NCBI GenBank assembly: GCA_021807105.1
Contig: JAKAPL010000009.1
Coordinates: 1-64,000, forward strand
Direction: 5' to 3'
Length of the DNA: 64,000 bases
Origin: Myxococcales bacterium
GTDB taxonomy: Bacteria; Myxococcota; Myxococcia; Myxococcales; JAKAPL01
A model generated the notes under the pieces. That model did no database searches, was not told where the DNA came from, and saw nothing but the letters and a program-made list of their open reading frames with translations. How positions within the stretch are numbered: position 1 is the stretch's first letter; each line of letters opens with the position of its first letter. Shown piece by piece: positions 19,256 to 26,477 of the stretch. Position numbers and translations under genes: made by a program.

Positions 19256-19685
19256 GAGGCTAGTGTCCCCTGGCTGCCTGCTGCGAAGGTCGATCCCTTC
19301 GCTGCGACGGGCGGCCTCGTCGCTTCGCTGTTCAACGTAATGCTAAAGAGTACGTTTGATGCTGCTCACCCTTCGGGCGCCCGTCTCGCCTTAGCCCGTC
19401 TTATTCACGGTCCGGCTGCTGCGGCGTCCGATCCCGCGCCTCCCGAAGGGGGGGCTTGCCACCCCTACAACGACATGGGGGGGTGTGCTCGCTCCGTACC
19501 TCCTCGCGGGGGGCTTGCCACCCTCCAAACGACTTGGGGGGAGGTGCTTTACGCACGCCTCGTCGGTCATCGCTCTCGCTTGCCCTTCTCGGCTGCGGTC
19601 TCGAACGCCTCGCTACGCCGGACCGTGAATAAGACGGGCTCAGGTCTCGGCCCTCTCGCGACGGCACCCATGGGACACCAGCCTC
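19256..19685 (+). mobile_element. Family A MITE-like element, interrupted by a family B element
   Basis: Flanked by CTAG on both sides (19252-19255, 19686-19689), with ends GAGGCT and AGCCTC. Without the inserted B element and a 3-bp duplication it is 181 bp, the same as the copy at 39257-39437. The left terminus (GTGTCCCC) matches the complement of the right terminus (GTGTCCCA), forming an inverted repeat. No reading frame for a transposase is present. The left CTAG contains the dut stop codon. Confidence 0.75.
19394..19639 (+). mobile_element. Family B MITE-like element inserted in a family A element
   Basis: A 246-bp element with perfect 21-bp terminal inverted repeats beginning GCCCGTCTTATTCACGG. 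It is flanked by TTA (19391-19393) and TCA (19640-19642). The uninterrupted family A copy at 39257-39437 has a single TTA (39392-39394) at the same place, so this is an insertion with a 3-bp, now imperfect, TNA target duplication. About 30 bp near 19508-19540 is an internal duplication absent from the copy at 37152. Confidence 0.8.
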
Positions 19686-19745
19686 CTAGGCAGGACGGCC
19701 GACCTGTGCTAGAACGCTCCGGTTTCAGGACCGGGAGTCCGTCGA

Positions 19746-22079
19746 TTGCTTTGCTACCGTTGCGGCAGCCACGTTCCGGATGGAAGCGAGACCTGCAGCA
19801 GTTGCGGGCAGCGTTTCGACAACGCTGCCCGCGGCAGCAGGGTGGCCAAGGAGCGTCGTAAGCCCGGAGACCCGGAAGGGACCGGGATCAAGATCGGAGA
19901 GGTCCTGGCGAACCGCTACGAGGTTCGCGCGGTCGTCGGCCAGGGCCCGGTGGGAGTGGTCCTGCGGGCGCTGGACCGCGAGGTCGACGTGGAGATCGGC
20001 CTCAAGCTGATCTCCCCGCGGCTGCTCCAGTCCCCGGACGAGAGGGCCGAGTTCATGCGTCTGCTCCGGCAGGCGAAGCGGCTGTCGCACCCCAACATCG
20101 TCCGGATCTACGAGATTGGCATGCTGGAGACGGAGGGGACGCTTCCTCGCCCCTTCTTCACCATGCAGCTCCTGGACGGGCTCACGCTCCGGCGGGTGAT
20201 CGACCTGCGGCGCGAGAAGGATCAGATCTTTGGGTTGCGGGAAGTGGAGCCTATCCTGGCGCAGATCGCGCTGGGGCTCGAGCATGGGGCGGCCTTCGGC
20301 CCTCACGGCGATCTGAAACCCGACAACGTGATCGTCCTGCCGGATCTGCTCAAGGTCACCGACTTCGGGCTCGAGCCGGCCATGCCTCGGGTGCCGTTCG
20401 TCGCGGCCCAGCGCACCCGGAAGGCCGATGGCTACCTCGCGCCGGAGGTGCTCGCCGGCCGCCCCGTCGATGGTCGCGCGGACGTGTTTTCCCTGGGCGT
20501 GATCCTCGGAGAGATGGCCGGGGGAATCGCCCCAGGGAGCGAACAGCCGACCCTCTTGCGCGAGGCCAATCCAGACCTGCCTCCCGCCATCGAGGCGCTC
20601 TACCGGCGTGCGATATCCCAGACGCCAGAGGGCCGCTTCCCGTCGGCGGGTGACTTCGCCGCCGAGCTGTTGGAGATTGCGGAGACCACCGCGCCGCCGC
20701 TGCCGCACGTGGCGCCGCCCAAGGCTCCCAAGCGCGGCGCGGCAATGCCCGCGGTGCCCCCGCCGTTTCACCCGCGCCCCCCACCTCCGCCCGAAGCCTC
20801 CGGGGAGTTCGCGGTCGCCGGCTATGTCACGGAGGAGGTGACCGATCCCACCGCGGCTCCGCTCGCCGATCTGCCGCCGGAGCCTCCCCCCGAATCACCT
20901 CCTCCGCCTCCGGCGCGTCCCCTCTCCGGCGAGGATGTCACCCGCGCAGCTCGCGCGCCCAGGCTGCCGCCGGCTGAGCCAGAGCCCGCGGTTGAAGCCG
21001 CGAAGCTCGATGCCCAGCGCATGCCGCGTGAGCGAGCCGGGAAGTCGCCTGCAACGCGAACCGGGCTCCCCTGGATGGCCATCGCCCCGCTGCTCGCGAT
21101 CGCGGCCGCGGGCGCCGGATATGGCGGCTACGTCGCCCTGCTCGACTGGAAAGACCGCGAGAAGGCGCAACTCGAAGCTCAGATGGCCAGGGAGAAGGCC
21201 CAGATCGAGGCGCAGATTCGGCAGGATCTCCAGAAGCAGTTGCTCGCCTCGCAAGGCGACGCAGGAGTGGCGGCCGTGGATGGTGGCGTCGCGGCAACGG
21301 TGGCCGATGCCGGCCCTGCGTCTCCCGTCGCCGAGACGGCAAGCCCGGAGGGTCCGCCCGCGCAGGTGAAGAAGGTGATGACTGCCAAGACAGCCGAAAA
21401 AGTCGGGGTGGAATCGAAGGTCCGGCAAGTCGACCTCGCAAGAGCGGGTGGGAGCGTAGCCGTGACCCGCGCATCCGCGGGAGAGGAGAAACGGCCCGAG
21501 GCCGCTGATTCCCGCTGTCCGCCGGACATGCGGTTTGTCCGGGGAGGGACGTTCCGGTTGGGGACGGCTCCGAACGACGACCTCGGCAACTTTGGCGATC
21601 GAGCCGAGAAGCGCGTCTCGCTGCACGGGTATTGCATTGACCAGTATGAGTACCCCGACCGTCAGGGCGAGCCGCCCATGGTCGGCGTGAGTTGGAACGG
21701 CGCGGAAGGGGCGTGTGCGGCCCAGGGCAAGAGGCTCTGCAGCGAAGAGGAGTGGGAGAAGGCTTGCAAGGGCCCCGCGAACCTCCGATTCCCTTACGGA
21801 GAGGCGTTTCAAGGAGGAGTCTGCAACGGGCCGGGCCGCGCAATTCGACCGGTGGGCGGCTCGCCGGGGTGCAAGTCGGGATATGGGATCTTCGACCTGT
21901 CGGGGAACGTGGCCGAGTGGACGTCGACGAAGTTTCAGGTGGGCGCGACGGACCGGACGGTGAAGGGGGGATCGTTCGCTAGCAGCGATACGGACCTGCG
22001 CTGCTCGGCGCGGGCGAACCGCCCGCCGGAAAGCAAGTCGGGGAAGGTTGGGTTCCGTTGCTGCGCCGACCTTCATTAA
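19746..22079 (+). CDS. Zinc-ribbon Ser/Thr kinase fused to a periplasmic FGE-sulfatase domain
   Basis: A 777-residue protein in four parts. Cys 3, 6, 17 and 20 form a zinc ribbon. Residues about 58-310 are a Ser/Thr kinase domain with a VGQGPVG loop, Lys87, HGDLKPDNV (187-195) and DFG (206-208), so catalytic residues are kept although HRD is HGD. A Pro/Ala-rich linker leads to a membrane segment (about 440-465). After a Glu/Gln-rich stretch the C-terminal 190 residues are an FGE-sulfatase domain (CPPDMRFVRGGTFRLG, YGIFDLSGNVAEWTS). This suggests an outside sensing or modifying domain tied to an inside kinase. TTG 19746 follows GGGAG. Its TAA stop borders a family B element. Confidence 0.82.
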   Translation: MLCYRCGSHVPDGSETCSSCGQRFDNAARGSRVAKERRKPGDPEGTGIKIGEVLANRYEVRAVVGQGPVGVVLRALDREVDVEIGLKLISPRLLQSPDERAEFMRLLRQAKRLSHPNIVRIYEIGMLETEGTLPRPFFTMQLLDGLTLRRVIDLRREKDQIFGLREVEPILAQIALGLEHGAAFGPHGDLKPDNVIVLPDLLKVTDFGLEPAMPRVPFVAAQRTRKADGYLAPEVLAGRPVDGRADVFSLGVILGEMAGGIAPGSEQPTLLREANPDLPPAIEALYRRAISQTPEGRFPSAGDFAAELLEIAETTAPPLPHVAPPKAPKRGAAMPAVPPPFHPRPPPPPEASGEFAVAGYVTEEVTDPTAAPLADLPPEPPPESPPPPPARPLSGEDVTRAARAPRLPPAEPEPAVEAAKLDAQRMPRERAGKSPATRTGLPWMAIAPLLAIAAAGAGYGGYVALLDWKDREKAQLEAQMAREKAQIEAQIRQDLQKQLLASQGDAGVAAVDGGVAATVADAGPASPVAETASPEGPPAQVKKVMTAKTAEKVGVESKVRQVDLARAGGSVAVTRASAGEEKRPEAADSRCPPDMRFVRGGTFRLGTAPNDDLGNFGDRAEKRVSLHGYCIDQYEYPDRQGEPPMVGVSWNGAEGACAAQGKRLCSEEEWEKACKGPANLRFPYGEAFQGGVCNGPGRAIRPVGGSPGCKSGYGIFDLSGNVAEWTSTKFQVGATDRTVKGGSFASSDTDLRCSARANRPPESKSGKVGFRCCADLH

Positions 22080-22262
22080 CCCCGTCTTACTCACGGTCCG
22101 GCTGCTGCGACGTCCGATCCCGCGCCTCCCGAAGGGGGGGCTTGCTACCCTTACCACGACATGGGGGGGGGCTGCTCGCTCCTCCCTCCTGCGGCGGGCT
22201 TCACGCCCGCCTCGTCGATCGTCGCTCTCGTTGACCCGGTGGGTGGTCCGGTGCAAAACCTG
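22080..22262 (+). mobile_element. Degenerate family B element
   Basis: Starts directly after the kinase TAA stop with CCCCGTCTTACTCACGG, then follows the family B interior closely for about 150 bases. The right end, near 22262, is badly decayed (GGTCCGGTGCAAAACC against the expected GGACCGTGAATAAGACG), so the boundary is approximate. Confidence 0.6.
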
Positions 22263-22568
22263 CCGGCCGGCGCACCCATGGGCGCTCGCGGAGAGCGGTG
22301 TTGCGAGCTCCCACGAGGGTGCCCGCCCGTGAATCGGCGAACCGGAGCCGTGGACGGGGCTTCGAGGATCCTGTCCTCCTCGTCGTATCGTCGAGCGTTC
22401 GAGCGGCCGGCCGCCTTTGCGCCAAGAGAGGCGTAGAGTCTAGGGTTTCGCAGCTCGTTTTCACCGTTGAAATTGTCGCGGGGCGACGGCGCGGGAGTGC
22501 GTCGTTTCACCCATGGCGAGGCCGCCGCCTCGTTGCTTCGTGAAAACAAACGGCGGGTCCAAGAGATG
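22263..22568. other. Gene-free stretch upstream of the respiratory module
   Basis: About 300 bases with no credible gene. The base composition is less extreme than in the genes around it and AT-richer patches appear near 22450-22480 and 22540. It leads into the GG-N10-GC promoter and could contain upstream activator sites, but I could not identify a repeated operator. Confidence 0.35.
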
Positions 22569-22582
22569 GGCATGGCCGTTGC
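22569..22582 (+). promoter_or_regulatory. Sigma-54-type promoter of the first cytochrome gene
   Basis: GGGCATGGCCGTTGCAT contains GG (22569-22570) and GC (22581-22582) exactly ten bases apart, matching the -24/-12 consensus TGGCAC-N5-TTGC at most positions. Transcription would begin near 22594, 33 bases before the ATG. An almost identical site precedes the paralogous gene at 26072. Confidence 0.6.
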
Positions 22583-22626
22583 ATAGTGGGATGTCCGGCT
22601 GCTCACTCTTGCCAAGGAGATCACTC

Positions 22627-22944
22627 ATGCGGCTGGCGTTGCTCTCGCTTCTCGGCGCACTCTCCCTTTCCAGCGTCGCGTTCGGTATGGACATCGGCGA
22701 GCGCAAGTATGACGCGCTCTGCGCGAGCTGCCATGGAAAGGACGGGAAGGCGCAGACCCCGGTCGGGCGCAAGCTCAAGGCCAAGGATCTCACCACGCCG
22801 GGCCTGTTCAGCAAGTACACCGACGCGCAGTTGGTGAAGAAGATTCAGGAGGGTAACCCGGCGAAGAAGTTCCCGGCGTTCAAGAACAAGATGAGCGAGG
22901 CCGAGATCGAGGCGGTCGTCGCCTACCTCCGGACCCTGAAGTAG
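22627..22944 (+). CDS. Small periplasmic cytochrome c (first paralogue)
   Basis: A 105-residue monoheme cytochrome with a signal peptide (MRLALLSLLGALSLSSVAFG) and heme motif CASCH. It should be a soluble electron carrier in the periplasm. In class I cytochromes of this shape the axial methionine lies in a K-M-P-A-F segment; here the segment reads KKFPAFK, with Phe in that place, while a Met occurs four residues later (NKMSE). The start follows AAGGAG. A second copy (26072-26392) shares most of the sequence. It is the first gene of the respiratory module, behind a sigma-54-type promoter. Confidence 0.9.
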   Translation: MRLALLSLLGALSLSSVAFGMDIGERKYDALCASCHGKDGKAQTPVGRKLKAKDLTTPGLFSKYTDAQLVKKIQEGNPAKKFPAFKNKMSEAEIEAVVAYLRTLK

Positions 22945-22979
22945 CCACGGGCCAACGTGCGTTCCTCCCGCGGGGCGGC

Positions 22980-23549
22980 ATGAAGACGATCGCCCAGAGC
23001 TGGATCCTCCTCGCCCTCGCGGGAGGCGCGGGTTGCGGCGTGGCGCCGCAGCAAGCGCCGCTGCCGGGGCAGACCCCCGAGGCGGTCGCCGCGGCGACGG
23101 TGCCGGGCGCGCCAAGCGCGCCCAAGGCGGACGAGTATCCCGTTCCACCGCCGCCGTTCTCGGAGGGGATCTACCCCTGCTCGTTCTGCCACGACATGCT
23201 GGACCCCAACCCGACGCCGCGGGTCCTGAACAACCACGACGCGGAGCAGCCGCTGCGCCATGGTCCCGGCCGGTGGTGCTACGACTGCCACAACCCCAAG
23301 CCGATGGACGTCTTGCGGCTCGCCAACGGGACGACGATACCCTTCTCCGAGTCCTACCGGCTCTGCGGCCAGTGCCATGGGGACAAGTATCGCGACTGGA
23401 AGGTTGGGGTCCACGGGAAGCGGACTGGGAGCTGGAACGGCAAGAAGGAGTACCGGCTCTGCGTGAACTGTCACAACCCCCATGCGCCCCACTTCAAGCC
23501 GCTGAGACCGTTGCCTCCGCCAGTCCGGCCAGCGGAGATCCACGAGTGA
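22980..23549 (+). CDS. Tetraheme cytochrome c lipoprotein
   Basis: A 189-residue exported protein with lipobox LAGGAGC (Cys19), so probably membrane-tethered on the periplasmic side. It has four heme motifs: CSFCH (67-71), CYDCH (100-104), CGQCH (129-133) and CVNCH (161-165). Followed directly by ferredoxin-like and NrfD-like genes, it resembles the cytochrome subunit of quinol oxidoreductase complexes of the Nrf/Psr/Cbc4 type, passing electrons between the iron-sulfur subunit and soluble cytochromes. The direction of flow is not shown by sequence. Confidence 0.85.
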   Translation: MKTIAQSWILLALAGGAGCGVAPQQAPLPGQTPEAVAAATVPGAPSAPKADEYPVPPPPFSEGIYPCSFCHDMLDPNPTPRVLNNHDAEQPLRHGPGRWCYDCHNPKPMDVLRLANGTTIPFSESYRLCGQCHGDKYRDWKVGVHGKRTGSWNGKKEYRLCVNCHNPHAPHFKPLRPLPPPVRPAEIHE

Positions 23550-23556
23550 CCGACTC

Positions 23557-24513
23557 ATGACCGAGGACCCATCCCCCCCTTCCCGCGACGCTCTCGATTC
23601 GCCCGAGGAGTCCCGAGAGGAGTCTTTGCAGCAATCCACGCGGCGCAGCTTCCTCGCCTACGCGGCGGCGGCGGCGGCGGGCGCCGTCCTCGCGAGCTGC
23701 ACCCCCGAGGAACGCGAGGCCTACCTCCAGAAACGTTTTCGCGAGCTCTCCAAGGAAGACGTCGCCAAGGTGGTCGCCCGACTCGAGGCGGAATACGCCC
23801 GGAAGTATGGCAAGCCCTTCAAGGTCGGTGTGGAGCCGGCCATCCCGAGGACGCTCTTCGGCTACGCACTCGATCTGTCGCGCTGCATCGGCTGCCGGCG
23901 CTGCGTCTATGCCTGCGTGAAGGAGAACAACCAGTCGCGGCGGTCGCCGCCCATCCAATGGATCTCCGTCCTGGAGATGGACAAGAGGACCGGCGTCGAC
24001 GTGATGGAATCCAACCTCTACTACGACCCGAAGGAGGTGCCACGAGAGGGGCACTTCTACATGCCGGTCCAGTGCCAGCAGTGCCGCAACCCCCCCTGCA
24101 CGCGGGTCTGCCCCGTCGGCGCCACGTGGCAGGAGCCAGACGGGATCGTGGTCGTCGACTACAACTGGTGTGTCGGCTGCCGCTGCTGCATGTCTGCCTG
24201 CCCGTACGGCGCGCGTCACTTCAACTGGGGTGAGCCGCACCTCCCGCCCGAGGAGGCGAACCAGGAGACGCACTACCTCGGGAATCGCCCCAGGATGCGC
24301 GGGGTCGTGGAGAAATGCACCTTCTGCATCCAGCGCACGCGCAAGGGGCTCTATCCCGCCTGCGTCGAGATCTGTCCCGTCGGGGCGCGCAAATTCGGCA
24401 ACCTGCTCGATCCAGAGAGCGAGGTCCGATACATCATCGAGAACAAGCGCGTCTTCCTCCTGAAGGAGGAGCTGAACACCCAGCCGAAGTTCTTCTACTT
24501 CTACGGAGTCTAG
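23557..24513 (+). CDS. Tat-exported four-cluster ferredoxin-like subunit (NrfC/PsrB/HmcB type)
   Basis: 318 residues. A twin-arginine signal (TRRSFLAYAAAAAAG) ends in a lipobox-like VLASC. The mature part carries ferredoxin-type cysteine groups: CIGCRRCVYAC, CQQCRNPPCTRVCPVG, CVGCRCCMSACPYG, and CTFC with CVEICPVG, enough for four [4Fe-4S] clusters. This is the electron-transfer subunit that docks on NrfD/PsrC membrane proteins. The start lies seven bases after the tetraheme gene's stop. Its TAG stop is part of the CTAG at the left edge of a family A element, which separates it from its NrfD partner. Confidence 0.92.
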   Translation: MTEDPSPPSRDALDSPEESREESLQQSTRRSFLAYAAAAAAGAVLASCTPEEREAYLQKRFRELSKEDVAKVVARLEAEYARKYGKPFKVGVEPAIPRTLFGYALDLSRCIGCRRCVYACVKENNQSRRSPPIQWISVLEMDKRTGVDVMESNLYYDPKEVPREGHFYMPVQCQQCRNPPCTRVCPVGATWQEPDGIVVVDYNWCVGCRCCMSACPYGARHFNWGEPHLPPEEANQETHYLGNRPRMRGVVEKCTFCIQRTRKGLYPACVEICPVGARKFGNLLDPESEVRYIIENKRVFLLKEELNTQPKFFYFYGV

Positions 24514-24682
24514 GAGGCTCGGGTCCAATGGGTGCCATCGCGAGAGCGCCGAGACCGAGGCGAGACGGGCGCCCGAGAGGTGAGCAGCGGAATCGTAGTC
24601 TTTTCAGTACGTTTTGCAGCGAAGCGACGAGGCCGCCCGTCGCATCGGCTTTCGCAGTAGGCAGCCATTTAACCCCAGCCTC
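24514..24682 (-). mobile_element. Family A MITE-like element inside the respiratory operon
   Basis: 169 bp flanked by CTAG (24510-24513 and 24683-24686), ends GAGGCT and AGCCTC, in opposite orientation to the copies at 19256 and 39257. Its interior matches them, including the segments equivalent to GACGGGCGGCCTCGTCGC and GGGCGCCCGTCTCGCC. The left CTAG carries the stop codon of the ferredoxin-like gene and the right end lies 14 bases before the NrfD start. Confidence 0.8.
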
Positions 24683-24696
24683 CTAGAGCCTCGACC

Positions 24697-25920
24697 ATGC
24701 CCTTCGTCGAATTCACGGTCAACAGCGTACGAACGGTGCTCAGGGGCAACCGGGCCTACTGGCTCTGGATCGTGTTCCTCCTCGCGCTCGTCGGCATCGG
24801 CGGGTTCGGATACGCGCATCAGGTGAGGAGCGGGCTCATCGCGACCCACATGCGGGATCCGGTCTCTTGGGGCTTCTACATCGGCAACTTCACCTTCCTG
24901 GTCGGGGTCGCGGCGGCCGCGGTCGTGCTGGTGATCCCCGCGTATGTCTATCACTGGAAGCCGATCAAGGAGATCGTCGTCTTCGGCGAGCTGCTCGCGG
25001 TTGCAGCGATCGTCATGTGCGGACTCTTCGTGCTGGTGGACATGGGGCGCCCCGACCGCCTTTGGCATCTGATCCCGTGGATCGGCCACTGGAACGGGCC
25101 CGGCTCGATCCTCGCCTGGGACGCGCTCGTCCTGAACCTCTACTTCCTCCTGAATTTCGTCATCGTGACCCACATCCTCTTCCGCGGCTTCAACGGGCGG
25201 GAGTACTCGAAGCGCTTCGCCACTCCGCTCATCCTCTTGTCGATTCCGGCGGCGGTGAGCATCCACACGGTGACGGCGTTTCTTTACAACGGCATGGCCG
25301 CCCGACCCTACTGGAACTCCGCGATCCTGGCGCCACGCTTCCTCGCCTCGGCCTTCTGCTCCGGTCCGGCGATCATGCTGATCCTCCTTCAGGTCGTCCG
25401 CAAGATCATGCCGATCGAGATCAAGGACGAGGCCCTCTGGAAGATCGCCGAGTTGATGGCTTACGCGATGTTCGTCAACCTGTTCCTCTTCGGCGCCGAG
25501 ATCTTTCGGGAGTATTACTCGCGGACGGAGCACCTGCTGTTTTTCCGCTATGCCTACAGCGGCCTGAACGGCCACCGGACTCTCGTGCCGTTCACCTGGT
25601 TGGCGCTCTTCTGCAGCGTGACCGCCTTCCTCCTCTTTCTCATCCCGCGGACCAGAAAGAACTGGGTGGCGCTCAACGTGGGCGCGGTCCTGATCTTCGC
25701 CGGCGTTTACATCGAGAAGGGCGTCGCGCTCGTCATCCCGGGCTACACGCCGTCGGTCCTCGGCGAGATCTTCGAATACTTCCCCAGCCGGACCGAGGCC
25801 ATGGTCTCGGCTGGCGTGTTCGGGGTGGGGTTCCTCCTCTACACGCTGATGGTCAAGGTGGCCGTGGCCATCATGACCGGCCGGCTCTCGTCGCGACGAT
25901 CAGAGGCGGCGGGGGTCTGA
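24697..25920 (+). CDS. NrfD/PsrC-type integral membrane quinone-binding subunit
   Basis: A 407-residue polytopic membrane protein with about ten hydrophobic segments, fitting the NrfD/PsrC/HybB family, which exchanges electrons with the quinone pool through an iron-sulfur partner. Visible family features are SWGFYIGNFTFLVGVAAAA near the N-terminus, LVDMGRPDRLWHL (the DxGRPxR motif), and GPGSILAWDALVLNLYF. Its partner is the preceding ferredoxin-like gene. No strong Shine-Dalgarno is seen, perhaps because the element inserted just upstream replaced it. Confidence 0.92.
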   Translation: MPFVEFTVNSVRTVLRGNRAYWLWIVFLLALVGIGGFGYAHQVRSGLIATHMRDPVSWGFYIGNFTFLVGVAAAAVVLVIPAYVYHWKPIKEIVVFGELLAVAAIVMCGLFVLVDMGRPDRLWHLIPWIGHWNGPGSILAWDALVLNLYFLLNFVIVTHILFRGFNGREYSKRFATPLILLSIPAAVSIHTVTAFLYNGMAARPYWNSAILAPRFLASAFCSGPAIMLILLQVVRKIMPIEIKDEALWKIAELMAYAMFVNLFLFGAEIFREYYSRTEHLLFFRYAYSGLNGHRTLVPFTWLALFCSVTAFLLFLIPRTRKNWVALNVGAVLIFAGVYIEKGVALVIPGYTPSVLGEIFEYFPSRTEAMVSAGVFGVGFLLYTLMVKVAVAIMTGRLSSRRSEAAGV

Positions 25921-26007
25921 GCCGCGAGCTGGGGCTTTACGCCCGCGCCGGGGCTCCTGCCCCGGGCCCGCCGGCGCAACCAGCGGTTCCCAAAGGAGCC
26001 CCGGGTG

Positions 26008-26021
26008 GGCATGATCCTTGC
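26008..26021 (+). promoter_or_regulatory. Sigma-54-type promoter of the second cytochrome gene
   Basis: GGGCATGATCCTTGCC has GG (26008-26009) and GC (26020-26021) ten bases apart, sharing GGGCAT and TTGC with the site at 22569. Transcription would start near 26033, about 39 bases before the ATG. Confidence 0.6.
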
Positions 26022-26071
26022 CTTCAATCGCTGGCGGCACTAGGCTGTCTGCTTCCACCAAGGAGATCGTC

Positions 26072-26392
26072 ATGCGCCTAACGATGCTTTCGGTTCTCGG
26101 TGTCGTTTCCCTCTCCCTATCGACTGTCGCCCTCGGCATGAGCGAAGGCGAGCGCAAGTTCAACGCGAAGTGCGCGGCCTGTCACGGCAAGGACGGCAAG
26201 GGGCAGACGACGATGGGGAAGAAGCTGAAGGTCAAGGATCTCACCGATGGGGCGATCGCGAAGTACACCGACGATCAACTGGTGAAGAAGATCGAGGTGG
26301 GGGACCCGGCGAAGAAGTTCCCCGCGTTCAAAGGGAAGCTGTCCGAGGACGAGATCCGGTCCATCGCCGTCTACCTGCGGACGCTGAAGTAG
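26072..26392 (+). CDS. Small periplasmic cytochrome c (second paralogue)
   Basis: A 106-residue homologue of the cytochrome at 22627, with a signal peptide (ending VALG), heme motif CAACH, and the same TDDQLVKKIE and AYLRTLK-like end. The region expected to supply the axial Met again reads KKFPAFK, and here no Met follows it (GKLSEDE), so the distal ligand is unclear. Start follows AAGGAG. It has its own sigma-54-type promoter, so it can be made separately from the NrfD operon while responding to the same signal. Confidence 0.9.
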   Translation: MRLTMLSVLGVVSLSLSTVALGMSEGERKFNAKCAACHGKDGKGQTTMGKKLKVKDLTDGAIAKYTDDQLVKKIEVGDPAKKFPAFKGKLSEDEIRSIAVYLRTLK

Positions 26393-26425
26393 CGTTCGCC
26401 GTCTCGCCGCCGGGGGAGCCGTGGT

Positions 26426-26451
26426 CCCCGGGGAACCGCGGTTCCCCGGGG
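26426..26451. other. Perfect 26-bp palindrome between cytochrome genes
   Basis: The two halves, CCCCGGGGAACCG and its exact complement CGGTTCCCCGGGG, meet without a spacer. As RNA it would form a very stable hairpin between the second small cytochrome gene and the NapC-like gene. No T-run follows, so it could limit read-through or protect the upstream mRNA end. Confidence 0.6.
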
Positions 26452-26477
26452 GCCCCTTCCAGTCGAGGCATGCCTCC

